Shown here in pieces: positions 11,976 to 23,340 of a stretch of 64,000 bases of DNA. The notes under the pieces were generated by a model. The model was not told the origin of the DNA. It saw only the letters and a program-made list of their open reading frames with translations, and did not search any database. The translations under genes and the position numbers were made by a program. Numbering within the stretch: position 1 is the stretch's first letter; every line of letters begins with the position of its first letter. This DNA comes from Metaphire vulgaris (Eukaryota; Annelida; Clitellata; Crassiclitellata; Megascolecidae): NCBI GenBank assembly GCA_018105865.1, contig CM030866.1, positions 2,497,691 through 2,561,690 of the forward strand. Reading direction: 5' to 3'.

Positions 11976-11989
11976 ATAACCATGACAAC
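11976..11989 (+). promoter_or_regulatory. RFX X-box-like site upstream of gene B
   Basis: ATAACCATGACAAC ends 173 bp before the gene B ATG, the same distance as in gene A. One mismatch to RYYNYYATRRNRAC. The surrounding sequence is otherwise unlike the A/C promoters, so the shared site is not explained by recent duplication alone. Confidence 0.5.
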
Positions 11990-12161
11990 GCTCGTATATA
12001 TGAACAGCAAAACCTTGCCAGAAAGCGTTTAAATTACCGGGAATCAATCACTGATTGCACAAATCATGATTCCATTTCTTAAACAAGATGCCAAGACGAT
12101 GCTATTGTTAGGTCTGATCGGTTAGTCGAAAGCCTGGATCGACGAACGAAAGGGATCGGAG

Positions 12162-12406
12162 ATGAGTAACTATTTCGTTGTTCGTCTCTTCTCGGTTTTC
12201 CTCGTCGTGTTTGCGATAAGTATCGAAGTAAAACACTAAGCCAACAACAACAACGGAAAGTGTAGTATCGGTTAGGCCTAAATACGAAGATCAGCAGACA
12301 ATGTATTTGACCCAGTGGCGTAGCCAGGGTTTTCCCGGAAAAGGGGTTTTGTGGTTCACATGAATTCCAAACTTTGAAAAATTTGACAAGCAAGTAATAA
12401 ATGGTC

Positions 12407-12479
<73 letters not shown>

Positions 12480-13767
12480 CCTGCTATGTTCATTCAGTCA
12501 TTGATCTTTAGATTCGTATCATTTCCAAAAAGTTTGTTACACGCAAATATGGCAATGGGGTCACCCAAAATGACCCACGACCATTGTGACCTTTGTTCTT
12601 TGAAACCTATGACCTATTCGACCCATGACCCATGGGTTACTGGCAATTGAATATCCATAATATAGGCTACATTCAAAGCCGATGGGTGTTAAAGTTTAAA
12701 ATTTCACACGCTGCGTGATCGCACACGACGCAGGCCCGCCGAGAGAAATTCCGGGCCCCTATGCAGAAGGGCCGGCGGGACCACGGACAAGTCACAAGTT
12801 TTGGACCAAAAATTACTTAAGGACTTATTTTGCTTGTCGTTGATTTCACGAACGAATGAGCAATACGGTGTTGTAACTCTCGAAAACTGGTGATGACCTT
12901 TGTTGCTTATCGCTCTTTCCCCCGCTGTTTATGATGTCTGACCGCCCCCTCACCTCGGCGCCCGGAACATATGTCCCCCTGCCCCCTCCCCTTGGTCCGC
13001 CTCTGGGCCCCCCTCTCGGCGGCCCCGTACACACGCAGTCCCAAAAAACTTGACGGCTCGTGAGAGTCGAAACCCGTTGACCTTTGAACCTACGGCCGAC
13101 CCAGGCGACCTGTAGAGTACTGGTGACCCATTTAATTGGTCCGTTGCCATCTCGGGTTGCACGTTCTGTTCGTGACTGTCCTATTTCCAGACGAGGAAGA
13201 GACCGACCTGCCGGATCACACCACTGCACGGATTCGCACCACTGCAAGGATTCACATTTCGGAGAATCGCGAGCAAGCTTCAGAGATTAACGCTCCGGAG
13301 ATTAACGCTCCGGAGATTAAGGCTTCAAAGTTTAACGCCTCAGCGATCAAGGTTTCAGCGATGCACGCCGTCGCTTCGCTCGAGGAGACGATGTCGCCCA
13401 ATCGATCCGCTGCAGGGAAAAAGTCCCCCAAATTCATACCCGAACCCGAACCGAAGAAGGCACGCCCGGCGAACGTCCCGGCCTTCATGGCAGAGCGTAA
13501 GTCGCGGTCGCTGTCAAACGGACTATCAAACGAGCAATCATTCAATCAACATATCAATCAATGACTCGGTAGATGATGTGTCGTTCAGAGAATCGGTTGA
13601 TGATGGTAAGCCCAGTGGGTGGGGTCTGTCCAACGGTTAATAAGCTTATGCCACGGTGTTAGCCCCCCTCCAAACACGCACATGATATTTCTATTATGTT
13701 ATTATAAATCCTACAAGATCCTATACTAATTCAAATTATAATAATAATAATAATAATAATAATTACA

Positions 13768-13814
<47 letters not shown>

Positions 13815-14209
13815 GGCCTATTAATTATTATTATGTATTATGACTATTATTGCATGTTAGTTAACGCACGCTAAGTTATTCACAATGCGAAGTCGTAGCT
13901 GTAGAACAATTTAAGTTTCTACGCAGTGACTGGGAGTCAGATTCGAACCCGCTATCGGTTGCGTGTCGAGAATCAACCCTACCACTACTCCACAGCCCCC
14001 CCCTCCAATAACCGCTTTCAGACCCGAGACAGAGGAGTAGCTGTTGTTGCTTGTTTCATGTTCGCGTGTCAGTCGCAAAGACCAGAATACACCTGTCGAA
14101 ACAGATTAAACGCAAGTGGAAAATGAACATAATTATCACTTGTTCTATTGGAGGAGGCTTGCTACTCATGATCTTAGTGCTATGCACGATGACGTCAAAG
14201 GCGAGGTAG
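12162..14209 (+). CDS. Gene B: repeat-bearing single-span membrane protein, 3 exons
   Basis: Exons 12162-12219, 13191-13496 and 14073-14209 join in frame to 166 codons plus TAG; both introns are in phase 1. Exon 1 is a signal peptide (MSNYFVVRLFSVFLVVFAI). Exon 2 is a polar ectodomain with an acidic start (EEETDLPDH), a TTARIR/TTARIH duplication, five pentapeptide repeats (EINAP, EINAP, EIKAS, KFNAS, AIKVS) and a Lys/Pro-rich end (FIPEPEPKKARP). Exon 3 gives a strongly basic stretch (KQIKRKWK), a span (MNIIITCSIGGGLLLMILVL) and a short tail, TSKAR. Donors are ATAA|gtatcg and GAGC|gtaagt; acceptors are tatttccag and cgcgtgtcag. A tRNA-derived SINE and ATT microsatellites lie in the introns. 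The layout matches genes A and C, but sequence similarity is confined to the signal peptide (FxVRxF). Function unknown. Confidence 0.65.
12731..13027. mobile_element. Probable hAT-type MITE (CAGGGCCGCCGAGAG family) in intron 1 of gene B
   Basis: Left CAGGCCCGCCGAGAG and right CTCTCGGCGGCCCCG are near-inverted ends. No exact target duplication was found. Confidence 0.4.
13921..14003 (-). mobile_element. tRNA-derived SINE head in intron 2 of gene B
   Basis: On the minus strand an A box (TGGAGTAGTGGTAGG) is followed by a B box (GGTTCGAATCT) at tRNA-like spacing. It is about 80% like the copy at 26,099. Confidence 0.6.
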
Positions 14210-14452
14210 GTGCAAAAATCCCTCTTGATCTAATTATATTCTTCGTTAACCGTTGCAGGCCCGTATGAAATGGGGGGGGTGCGGTGAGTGCAGTGGTCAC
14301 CCCCGGGGAAAAAATTAGGGGGTGCACTGCACTCCCCGAAGATGAAGCCGTTTTTTTTGCTTTTGAAGACACGATAAAGAGTGGTGACTTTTTTTGCTTG
14401 TCAGGATTTTTGAAAATAAGATAAAGAATGAAGGAAGGTGATGACCGTCTCT

Positions 14453-14617
14453 CAGTGTTTATTCTAGGCCCTCTGAGGGAAATCCTCCCAAGTTTTAAAA
14501 TCCCCCAAATTTTTATATGTTGACTGGGGATGGAAATCCCCCAAAGTGTGGAGACTCAGACCTTGTCCCAAACATTTCAAAAATCCCCCAATGTCAAGGT
14601 GGCTAGAATAAACACTG
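14453..14617. mobile_element. hAT-type MITE (CAGTGTTTATTCTAGG family)
   Basis: Inverted ends CAGTGTTTATTCTAGG / GGCTAGAATAAACACTG, with ACCGTCTCT repeated on both sides. Confidence 0.75.
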
Positions 14618-14906
14618 ACCGTCTCTTGGCTTGCCAGATTTTTTTTGGATAAACGATGATTCTTTTTAAAACTGCGCCCTTGAAAAATTCACCCCCTGGT
14701 TTAAAAAAATTCGTTCCGACGTGCCTGCATTTGTGACTTTTTAAGCACGGCATGGGTCAGGTATGCTTGACTCCGTGCCGTGGACTGGTTGAACTAATTG
14801 CTTTAAAACTGCTAAAAGCAGTTAGACGCAGAAGCATAGACTACGCAAAACGTTGGAAAATGTGGCACTATTTGAATGGCATCTTGATATAACACCTAAA
14901 GTACGC

Positions 14907-15088
14907 CAGTGTTTTATACAGACCTGTTAGGAGAGATTCCCTCCCAAAAAAAAAAAGCCTCAACATTCCCCTAAAAATCCCAGCACTTGCACAAATTTTG
15001 CATTGAGCTGTGTGTCTTCCCCTCCAGCCAAGTCAACTCCCCGAAAGACCTCAATCCCCCAAAGGCCTGGAGTCTGGATAAAACACTG
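14907..15088. mobile_element. hAT-type MITE (CAGTGTTTTATACAG subfamily)
   Basis: Ends CAGTGTTTTATACAGACC / CTGGATAAAACACTG with the perfect duplication AAGTACGC. A left end of the same subfamily is at 17,142. Confidence 0.8.
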
Positions 15089-15175
15089 AAGTACGCATAG
15101 TAAAATAATTAGAAATTGATAAATGGATACGAAAATAATTGCATATCATTCTTTAGTTATCGCAGTCGATCTTGA

Positions 15176-15223
<48 letters not shown>

Positions 15224-15292
15224 CAATCAATCAAATAATAATAATAATAGTAATAATAGTAATAATAATAGTTGCACTGATGCCATAATAAC

Positions 15293-15384
<92 letters not shown>

Positions 15385-15550
15385 GTTGATCTATAAATAT
15401 GTATGCAAGTTTATTGTTTTGAAGTAAACCACCGCCACCACCACCACCACCACCAGATACTAATAAAGACAAGGATACGCGGTGAGCTGATGTTAGCTAA
15501 CTGCTTAACTAATTAACTTATCAACATTTGTGTAGCCACGGGAGCACGCC

Positions 15551-15710
15551 CAATGATATTTCACCCCCTAAAACTCTAAAACCTGCCCTCAATTTGAGGT
15601 CGACACCTCCAAAATTTTCGAATCTAACAATGGTATATACCTAAATAACCCCTGAACACCCTCAATATTTTACCGACCCCTTCAAATTCGCAATCCTAGA
15701 AATAACCCTG
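15551..15710. mobile_element. hAT-type MITE (CAGGGATATTT family)
   Basis: Ends CAATGATATTT / GAAATAACCCTG with the perfect duplication AGCACGCC. A second member is at 27,338-27,518. Confidence 0.75.
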
Positions 15711-16223
15711 AGCACGCCTCCCCCCAGCCCCCATTAGGACCGGGTGTGAGATTCACGTAAATCTGGTGAGTAGTTATGGGGTAGTGGTAGCATTTGATCA
15801 CGAAACCTCAAAGCGTTTGAGACAACGACCTTTTTTGTTCTTCTCAAGACTTTTGGGCCGAAAATGTAGACGTGCTCCCCCCGCCCCTATTCTGGAATTC
15901 TGGCTACGCCACTGCTTACCAGCTACTTTGACTATTCTTGTCTGTTCTTGTTCTCTGAATTTTGTTGTTGCTGTTGATGCATGACTCGTCAAAACTGATA
16001 TGCCGTCGACGCTGGTTAAATAATTAAATCAGAAACCCACGTTTTTAATCTGTAATTTCTCCGTGTGCAATTAAAAAGTTGGGGCCCTATTCAGAATTTA
16101 TGCGGTTCTCCACCCCCCCCCCATCGAGCTTTTTTTGCTATTCATCAGCCCCTAACGTCTTGTTTGGCATATTTCGTGGAGTATTGAGATTTAGCCTACA
16201 GAGTTTACAGTGTTCATTTCCAG

Positions 16224-16861
16224 GCGCAAGTCTCAATCTCACCTCGATCTTAGCAAAACAGCGTAAGTAGAAAAGCAAAGAAAAAGTCAGAAACATATTC
16301 TTCACTCGTATGATAATTAGAATACCTGTATACAGTCTCGATTTTACATCTATGCACAGAAAACGTTTGAGATTGAACCCTATGCTCTATTCCAGTGGTT
16401 CTTAACCGGTGTACTAGTAGGTACCTCTTGGAGGTACCTGAAGGACGTTGTGGGGGTACTGAATAATCCGGAAATGAAGTCTGTTTAAGGAATTGTACTA
16501 CAAGTTACCCTGTATACTATACAAATGCTGTAGAGATTTGTGTACTAAATTAGATATTTTAAAGAAAAGCCTCATTTCTTGGCAATTTGTAACAGACGTT
16601 TGTTGCAGTTTATAATTATTTTCAGTTTATAATTATTTTCAATTTATAATTATTTTCAATATACTGCAAACTTTTGTCTTGGGATAAGGTCAGGCAGAAA
16701 ATAATATGATTTTCGGAACAGATACATCCTTAGATTTTTCTTGAAGGATGACATGTATTATGTTGTATTGTATATTTTAAGTAAATCGTAAACCTTTTGT
16801 TGTTTGTACAGGAGTCGAACGACGGCCGCGTCTCCTGGGGAAAGTTCGGGTAGGTATCTAA
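16224..16861 (+). CDS. Fragment E: two phase-1 exons of an unidentified gene
   Basis: A 39-bp exon (16224-16262, between tttccag and gtaagt; ASLNLTSILAKQ) joins in phase 1 to 16812-16861 (after tgtttgtacag; VERRPRLLGKVRVGI, TAA). Both splice pairs are good and the phase agrees. The peptide NLTSILAK and the ending KVRVG resemble the D exon (NLQSVLTK, KIRVG). I found no first exon and no membrane span, so this may be a decayed or incomplete copy. Confidence 0.28.
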
Positions 16862-17559
16862 TACAGTCCAATCGTGAACTTCTATAGCGCCTCTTCACGA
16901 TGCACAGAAAAGCATTGGCCGATGACACGCCACATCAAATTCACTCACGACCCAGGCCAAGTCCAGGATTTCGGGCCGCTACAACATGGCCAGCCTACAA
17001 CATGGCCAGCCATACATCATGTAGCCGTGTGGCGAGGGCCAAGGAACCAAGGTTTCCAAGAAGAGACGACCTCAATTTATTCAGGGCCGCAACTAGAGTA
17101 TTTGGCGTCCGTGGCAATGTATACATTTTTCGCCCCAACCAGTGTTTTATACAGGCCTGTTAGGAGGGAAGATTCTCCTCCCAAACCTCAACCCCCAAAT
17201 CCCTTAACTTGTTACAGTCGTTGTTTTTGGTGTTCTCTACCCTACCCTCCCCCAAGACGGCGCCTGGGGCAGCTTTCCCTCTCCTAGTTACGGCTCTGTC
17301 TCAATTTAAGCTCCTTCTGTTTTTGAAATTTCCTGTGATGAATCAATCCATATGGTAAGGAGAGAGGCGGGGCCAGGCAGAATGGGAGAAATAACACAAG
17401 GTACCCCTCCCCCCATCTTCAAACTGAATTCCTAGTTTCGATCTTGGATTATACTTATAATGCAGGTAATCTCAGCAGTAAAGTTAAGTTCCGTCGTTAT
17501 TGCATTGATCTGACCGTTCGAACCTGTTCCGGTATTGATGCTGCTGCTGATATTGTTGT

Positions 17560-18110
17560 AGCGCTGGTACATCACGATTATCGCAGCTACACCACCATGC
17601 CATCCGTGGAAGATCAACCTCTTCGTCCGATGCCGCGTCCTCCTCTGCCGCCGCCGCACCTCCCGGCACCCCACGACATGGCGCATCACGATCCTCATCA
17701 TCGTCCAGCGCTTCACGGAGGTCTTCAGCACGCCGCGTCGTACCCAGCACCGCTACCCGCACATCTTCCTGCCCCGTATCCAGCGCCGCACGCCCCGTAT
17801 CCAGCGCCGCCTGCAGCGCCGCATGCACTGTATTCAGCGCCGCCTCCAGCGCCGCATGCGGCGGCGTCGGCGGCGGCGGCCCTGCATTCAGCGCCGCCCG
17901 TTCCGAGTCCTTCGCAGCCATCAGCGCCGCCTGCAGCGCCGCCTGCAGCGCCGCCTGCAGCGCCGCCAGCAGCGCCGCCTGCCCCGCATCCAGCGCCGCC
18001 TGAAGCGACGCATGCACAGAGTACCTCGAAGCACGCAATGCCGCCACCCCAGCCCCGGCACCGCCAGCTCAGCACTGACGCGTTGACCAGGTGGAGACGT
18101 TTCTCAGCTT
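17560..18110. repeat. GC-rich 12-nt tandem repeat, open in several frames on both strands
   Basis: Units close to GCAGCGCCGCCT repeat between about 17,760 and 18,010 in an otherwise AT-rich region. The plus strand would encode Pro/Ala repeats (PPAAPPAAPP). The minus strand would encode AALQAAL repeats followed by an acidic segment (EDLREALDDDEDRD, EEDAASDEEVDLPRM) and, in another frame, a short hydrophobic stretch (GGVAAIIVMY). The minus reading has the more protein-like flanks, including an acceptor tgtccag before DQAEKRLHLVNAS at about 18,119. Coding status and strand are unresolved. Confidence 0.4.
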
Positions 18111-18388
18111 GATCTTGACTGGACACGTTAATTTTTTCCAATCGCCAAAATCGTCAAATGGTTGAGACGCTGATGTTGTAATCCAATATTGTACAGTACA
18201 TCTGTGAACGGTTCACATGCTTAAGCATTCTTCCGAGCGTTTGCTCTGCGGAGTGCCTCGACTGGCAGAGACGGATTTAATAGATCTGAAAGAAGTAATT
18301 TCACCACCTGTTGTTAATTTGATGTTGCTTTATCTAATGTTCGATCAATGTGTCAAATGTAAAATATCTATTATCGTTATTACTATTG

Positions 18389-18520
18389 CTAGCTGTCTGC
18401 CCGTCAAATATGACGGGGAAGCTGCGCTGTTTTTCCTGCCTGATTTTATTCAATCACATTCATTCTATTCAATCAAAACCGGTCAAGGACAAGTCATTGG
18501 ACAAAATGCTAAAACATAAT
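18389..18520 (-). mobile_element. Second Helitron-like end
   Basis: CTAG at 18389 followed by the hairpin CCCGTCA..TGACGGG (18400-18417), matching the ends of the 4.9-5.7 kb element. At about 18,500 sequence like GGACAAAATGCTAAAACATAA matches the inner border of its other end. This is a short deleted copy. Confidence 0.45.
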
Positions 18521-18618
18521 AATACACGAGAACATAGCATATCGGAAAACAATTTATTAACGTCATTTCAAGTGTTTTAGGAGGCTAAGTTAGTCAGTGC
18601 TTTATACATTGAGCCAGC

Positions 18619-18619
18619 G

Positions 18620-18665
<46 letters not shown>

Positions 18666-18945
18666 CGCAGTAGTAGTAGTATTAGTAGTGAAGTAGCAGT
18701 AGCAGTAGCAGCAGTAGCAGCAGTAGCAGTAGCAGCAGTAACAGTAGTAATAGTAGCAGCAGCAGCAGCAGCAGCAGTAGTAGCAGCACAATAGCAGCAG
18801 TAGTAGCAGTAGCAGTAGCAGTAGTAGCAGTAGCAGCAGTAGTAGTAGTAGTAGTAGTAGCAGTAGCAGCAGCAGCAGCAGCAGCAGTAGCAGTAGCAGC
18901 AGCAGCAGTAGTAGCAGCAGCAGCAGCAGCAGCAGTAGTGCAGTA
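18619..18945. repeat. Compound AAT / AGC-AGT trinucleotide tract
   Basis: (AAT)n gives way to a mix of AGC and AGT triplets for about 280 bp. It is open as homopolymers in several frames, which is not evidence of coding. Confidence 0.9.
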
Positions 18946-19117
18946 AAGACGAGTGTTGTTGGTCATGAAAGCCTACATTAGAACATCTTCCTGTTTTAAT
19001 CGCCCGCGGAGATGTTCGAAATGTAAGCCGCGCAACAACGTTACAGCGGTTCTGCTCCGAACGACCCTAGGAGGGCTCCTCTGCTGACGAGGATTTCATG
19101 AAAAGTTTACGGACACG

Positions 19118-20032
19118 CTAAAATAGACGAAATCCTCGACTCGAAGCATTAGGCCTACGTGTAGACTGAAGATATTGTTCGAATGATACACCGTTTATGT
19201 CTTGCCGATATGGTATCAGAGTATCTGTCCTCGAGTAGAACACGTCGAAGCCCAACATGGTGAAAATCAACGCCAGAATTGAAGACCACTCTAAAATAAA
19301 AACGTCCTTGTTGAACACGTAACGTTTAACCCCTTAACTGGGGATCCCGGATATATCCAACCATTTTACATTGAGTTACAGTTAAATACACAGTTAAGGG
19401 GTTAAAGAAAGATTAGGTTCTAAATTAAAACCATTAAGTAATTGGTGCATAAGAGCTCTAAATGGCCCGGGAGATAGCGGACTTACATTGTGGCGTACTG
19501 TACAAATTGGGGCCCAGATATTGTCGACCTCAATGGCCCATGGTCCTTGCTTTTCTTTGCCCATGTGTATCGCAGTTTGGGTGGTAAGCCCAGGGGCGTA
19601 GCGACGGGGGGTATATCGGTATATATATACCCCCCAAATCAGTCTACCTTAAAGTTTTTTAGGTGATTTACATGTGGTTATAATATGTAGTTTATATGGT
19701 TTATGTGGTTCATAGTTAAGATTTATACCCACCCAAAATATTTATGCCCTCCCAAATCAAATTCCTGGCTACGCCCCTGGGTAAGTCCAGTCCATTCAAG
19801 AATATATCATCCAGTCATCTTCTCTTTGGTTTTTTATCTTTTTCACACACCATCCGATTTCCCCACCGTCGCTGTCGTTAGTTGTCCTTCCTCGTTCATC
19901 CTGCAAATGTGAACAAATGTTGATATTTTCCTGTCTTGGATTTTGTTCACAAGAGTCCCTGCTAGTCTCTGGTTTTGCGGATGGAGTCATTTTCAATCGT
20001 ATCTTTGTATTAGTTTGTAACATGCATGCCAC
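19118..20032 (-). CDS. Candidate gene G: polar exon plus hydrophobic terminal exon
   Basis: On the minus strand an open segment at about 20,000-19,796 reads like coding sequence (SAKPETSRDSCEQNPRQE, RGRTTNDSDGGEIGW). A later exon, 19290-19118, opens after tttttattttag in phase 1 with a short hydrophobic stretch (WSSILALIFTMLGFDVFY) and a tail of about 40 residues (DTLIPYRQDINGVSFEQYL). A hAT-type MITE (19,591-19,779) sits between them, as in an intron. I did not find a convincing donor for the first segment or a signal peptide. Function unknown. Confidence 0.28.
19326..19405. mobile_element. 80-bp TTAA-flanked MITE (piggyBac-like)
   Basis: TTAA, then the 11-bp perfect inverted repeat CCCCTTAACTG / CAGTTAAGGGG, then TTAA. 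A TTAA target and CCC/GGG ends fit piggyBac-type elements. Confidence 0.6.
19591..19779. mobile_element. hAT-type MITE (CAGGGGCGTAGCGACGG family)
   Basis: Ends CAGGGGCGTAGC / GGCTACGCCCCTG; duplication GGTAAGCC/GGTAAGTC. Confidence 0.7.
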
Positions 20033-20378
20033 GTGAAAAAGAGAATAGGTCTAGGCTATATGGGGGAAAAAGCGCAAGAAATCTTAAACGAAAGCTTTGC
20101 ATTTACAGCAAAAATCGTGAAAATAAAAACTCTCAAAATAACAAGATTACATATTCAATCAAAAGATGAATCAGTCTTAGACCACACATGATACAATTAA
20201 TCTTGATCTATTCGCCTGAGGAAATCTGTGTGACTTAGTAATAATTATCGCGTTTATAAACATCTCGAAGTAGTATTTCTGCACTGAATTCTTGATAAAT
20301 ATTTGATGCTCCTGTCAAAGTCAAAGAGGATTTTTTTGACTTTCAAGAGATCGCCTGCTGTTTTAAAATTTTGAAAGC

Positions 20379-20380
<2 letters not shown>

Positions 20381-20435
<55 letters not shown>

Positions 20436-20628
20436 CTAAGTTTAGAACCCGCTCCAGCCATATTACCCCATTATAATGAAAGAGACGTTACGGTAAAATT
20501 TGGGGTGGAGGTAAGATTAATGGCTCTAAATTTCTCTTCTTGTCCTGACGTCCTAAGGCAAAATGACCAAATCTGAATCTATACAGTCATAGTTAGCTAG
20601 GTTGAGTTTCGCTCTGCGTACTATATAG

Positions 20629-20675
<47 letters not shown>

Positions 20676-20918
20676 TTATCAAATTTTCGAGAGAATTTCC
20701 GATGATGAGATTTTTCTTGCTTCTCGGTCTTTCTCAAAGCATAATTCCAGGGCCCTCGTTGCAAGTACATACAAGTATTGGCCTATAAGTGTGAAAAAAA
20801 GTGTTGACCTTTTTGCTTGTCAGTCATTTTATGGTATTGATCATCACTGACCCAGGCCGCTTTGAGCTCCATGGGCCCGGAACAATGTTCCGCTGCCCCT
20901 TACCTCAGGCCTGATAAT

Positions 20919-20952
<34 letters not shown>

Positions 20953-20955
20953 ATA

Positions 20956-20997
<42 letters not shown>

Positions 20998-21091
20998 CTA
21001 GACAATTTATTAAGCGTCATATGCATGACATAGATCAAAGTCAAGGGCGCTTTACACAAATTAATGAAGCTGGATGGTAAAATCGCTTTAG

Positions 21092-21126
<35 letters not shown>
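20381..21126. repeat. Region of (AT)n tracts
   Basis: AT dinucleotide tracts at about 20,381-20,434, 20,635-20,670, 20,925-20,952 and 21,093-21,126, with an ATT tract at 20,955-20,997. No gene was recognised in 20,040-24,750 apart from MITEs and microsatellites. Confidence 0.85.
20748..20913. mobile_element. hAT-type MITE (CAGGGCC family)
   Basis: Ends CAGGGCCCTCG / CCTCAGGCCTG; partial flank match (ATAATT). Contains TTTTTGCTTGTCAG at about 20,809. Confidence 0.5.
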
Positions 21127-21127
<1 letters not shown>

Positions 21128-21393
21128 TGATTAAAACTACAATACAGGTGCACGGTGCCGCATTTCGAACGCTGTATAGCAAAATTAAGATTGGTTATAT
21201 TGATTATCCTAACACTAATCGAAGCAGTGAAGATGGGGACAAAAGGAAAATGTGGTTTTCGCCAGAGAATTATTTGTTCGATACGCTGAAAGTTTTTGCA
21301 TCCATACACCCACTGTTGAATACTCATTACATTGGTTCTTGTCACACATCGGATAAACTTATTAATGTCTTGCGAAACAAGTCTCGGCTCATT

Positions 21394-21628
21394 CAGAGAT
21401 GTCCATGGGTCCATTTTTAGAACCCAATCCAACCCAATCCATCAAATTTTCAACCCGACCTAACCCGTGACGATAATAGGTTTATTTGACCTAACCCAAC
21501 CCAACCCACTGTAATAAACTACAGTCTCTTAAACCACTACTTATTTTCTGACCCGGCGGCCCACCATTAATATGGACAAGTCTGACCCAATCCAGCCCAT
21601 GGGTTGACCCAACCAATGGACATCTCTG
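21394..21628. mobile_element. hAT-type MITE (CAGAGATGTCCATTGG family)
   Basis: Ends CAGAGATGTCCATGGG / CCAATGGACATCTCTG with GCTCAT on both sides. The interior is rich in AACCCAACCC. Confidence 0.6.
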
Positions 21629-22499
21629 GCTCATCCTCGTTCGAAGTACTCGTGAGTAGTACTTTTTCAGTGAGCACGACGAACGGCGTTTCCACGCCTT
21701 TCTTTACCAGATTCTGAAGTCGATGTAAAGAGCAATTCCAGTATTCTGCACAACATTTACTCTCTGCACAGTTTAATGATATACTAACTTCGTGTTAATT
21801 CAGTCAATTTAAAATTTTTTATGCAGTGAGCGATCATGTGGTTAACTATACCGCTTACATAGTAATAGGCGTATCAATCATAGTCAGTTTTTAGAACAAG
21901 GTCAAACGCATTAACTAGAGCCTCAAATGCTTCTAATTAATTAATTAATTACTGCTCCTAATTAATTGACAACTCATGACATTTTATTGACACACGGTTA
22001 AGATTAAAACTACAAATGCACTTTTCTTGCTTTTACTAATGTTATAGACGGTCTATGTCTCTGTGACGTGCTCAAAAGTCAGTTTGTGTTTCTTCACCTT
22101 AATTAAATGCATATTGAGTTGAGAGTAAGATTACACAGTTTTCGGGGCCTCCCTCCGTGGCGCGCTCATGGCATCTGCCCTGCATGCCATCCCCTAGGTG
22201 CACCACTGGATTCCCCTCCCCGCAACTCACAGATCATCTTTACCCGCCGTACGGTATATCAGTGCAGTATTGGTGGGGGAAGGGAAAATGCCTGGTCACT
22301 GCGCCGCGCTGACATGTCCTCAGCTTATTTAACTATGTATTTATTTAGAATAATGAAACAGTTAAACTTTCTACTCTACCCCTCCCGCCCGGGCCCCACT
22401 GGTCTGAGACTCAAATTTTCAGTTTATAATGCTCCACTTGCGCCAATGTTCTTCATTACGGATTTTACACAGGCCGACTTACCCTCCTAAACCACTTGA

Positions 22500-22504
22500 A
22501 ATCA

Positions 22505-22572
<68 letters not shown>

Positions 22573-22574
22573 GT

Positions 22575-22632
<58 letters not shown>

Positions 22633-22800
22633 GCTGCTGCTACTGCTACTTACTACTGCTGCTACTGCCACTGCTGCTGCTGCTGCTAATGCTCCTACTA
22701 CTACTTCTACTACTGCTACTACTACTACTACTGCTGCTACTGCTACTACTACTACTGCTACTACTACTATACTACTCACTACTGCTGCTACTACTAATAT
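22500..22800. repeat. Compound ATT / ACT / GCT trinucleotide tract
   Basis: Begins after the sequence CCACTTGAAATCACATT, the 3' end of a repeat family also seen at 38.5 kb. The tract is the tail of that element. Confidence 0.85.
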
Positions 22801-23166
22801 TAATGTCACTTTTTATTATCGATACTTTTGAGAGGAATAAAACTTCACTAAATCTCTGTCGTCTGTGAGATTTTTCAGTTCAAAGTAATTTCCTAGCCCC
22901 CACCTAGAGTTTTAAGCAGGCACCAATGTCGATCGTGGTGAAACTACTATGCTTCACTTAGCCCTGTGCTTAGATTCTGCAGTAACTTGTCTTTATAAAT
23001 GTGACGTTTATCACAACTGTTGCATCAGATGATTAGAATGTATAATAATTCTGGAACGAAGAAAAAAATTCCAGGAGGAGGAGGAGGAGGAGGAGGAGAG
23101 GAGAAGTGAAGAGGCAAAAATAAGGTAGTCATAAAACTCATGTTACAAAATTTCTCTGATCACTGG

Positions 23167-23340
23167 CAGTGGTTCCACCGGAAAGGGTCAGGAGGCCCGT
23201 GCTATTGAGTGCCTGCCCCCGGTAGCCCCCTGTTGGGACCTATACCCAATGCTACATACATGAAAAACAACAAATGGTTGCCCCCATGATTAAGTTGCCA
23301 CCCAACGGCCCCCACTTGCCAAATCCTAGAGCCGCCACTG
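23167..23340. mobile_element. hAT-type MITE (CAGTGGCGGCTC family)
   Basis: Ends CAGTGGTTCCACCGG / CTAGAGCCGCCACTG; duplication ATCACTGG/ATCACTGC. Confidence 0.7.

Noticed and set aside
15123..15472. Open frames coding long Ile, Asn, Leu or Tyr runs in ATT and AT tracts
   Set aside because: They are translations of microsatellites; the same happens at 0.6, 18.6, 22.5, 26.3, 33.8, 34.1, 39.0 and 51.1 kb.
17444..18112. 222-codon Pro/Ala-rich plus-strand protein
   Set aside because: Several frames on both strands are open because the repeat is GC-rich; the plus reading has no better support than the minus reading.
21064..21432. Open frames of about 115 codons on both strands
   Set aside because: Both run through an (AT)n tract and one runs into a MITE; no splice sites or domain.
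21430..21620. Telomere-like AACCC repeats
   Set aside because: The AACCCAACCC stretches lie inside a CAGAGATGTCC-ended MITE and are not tandem TTAGGG.
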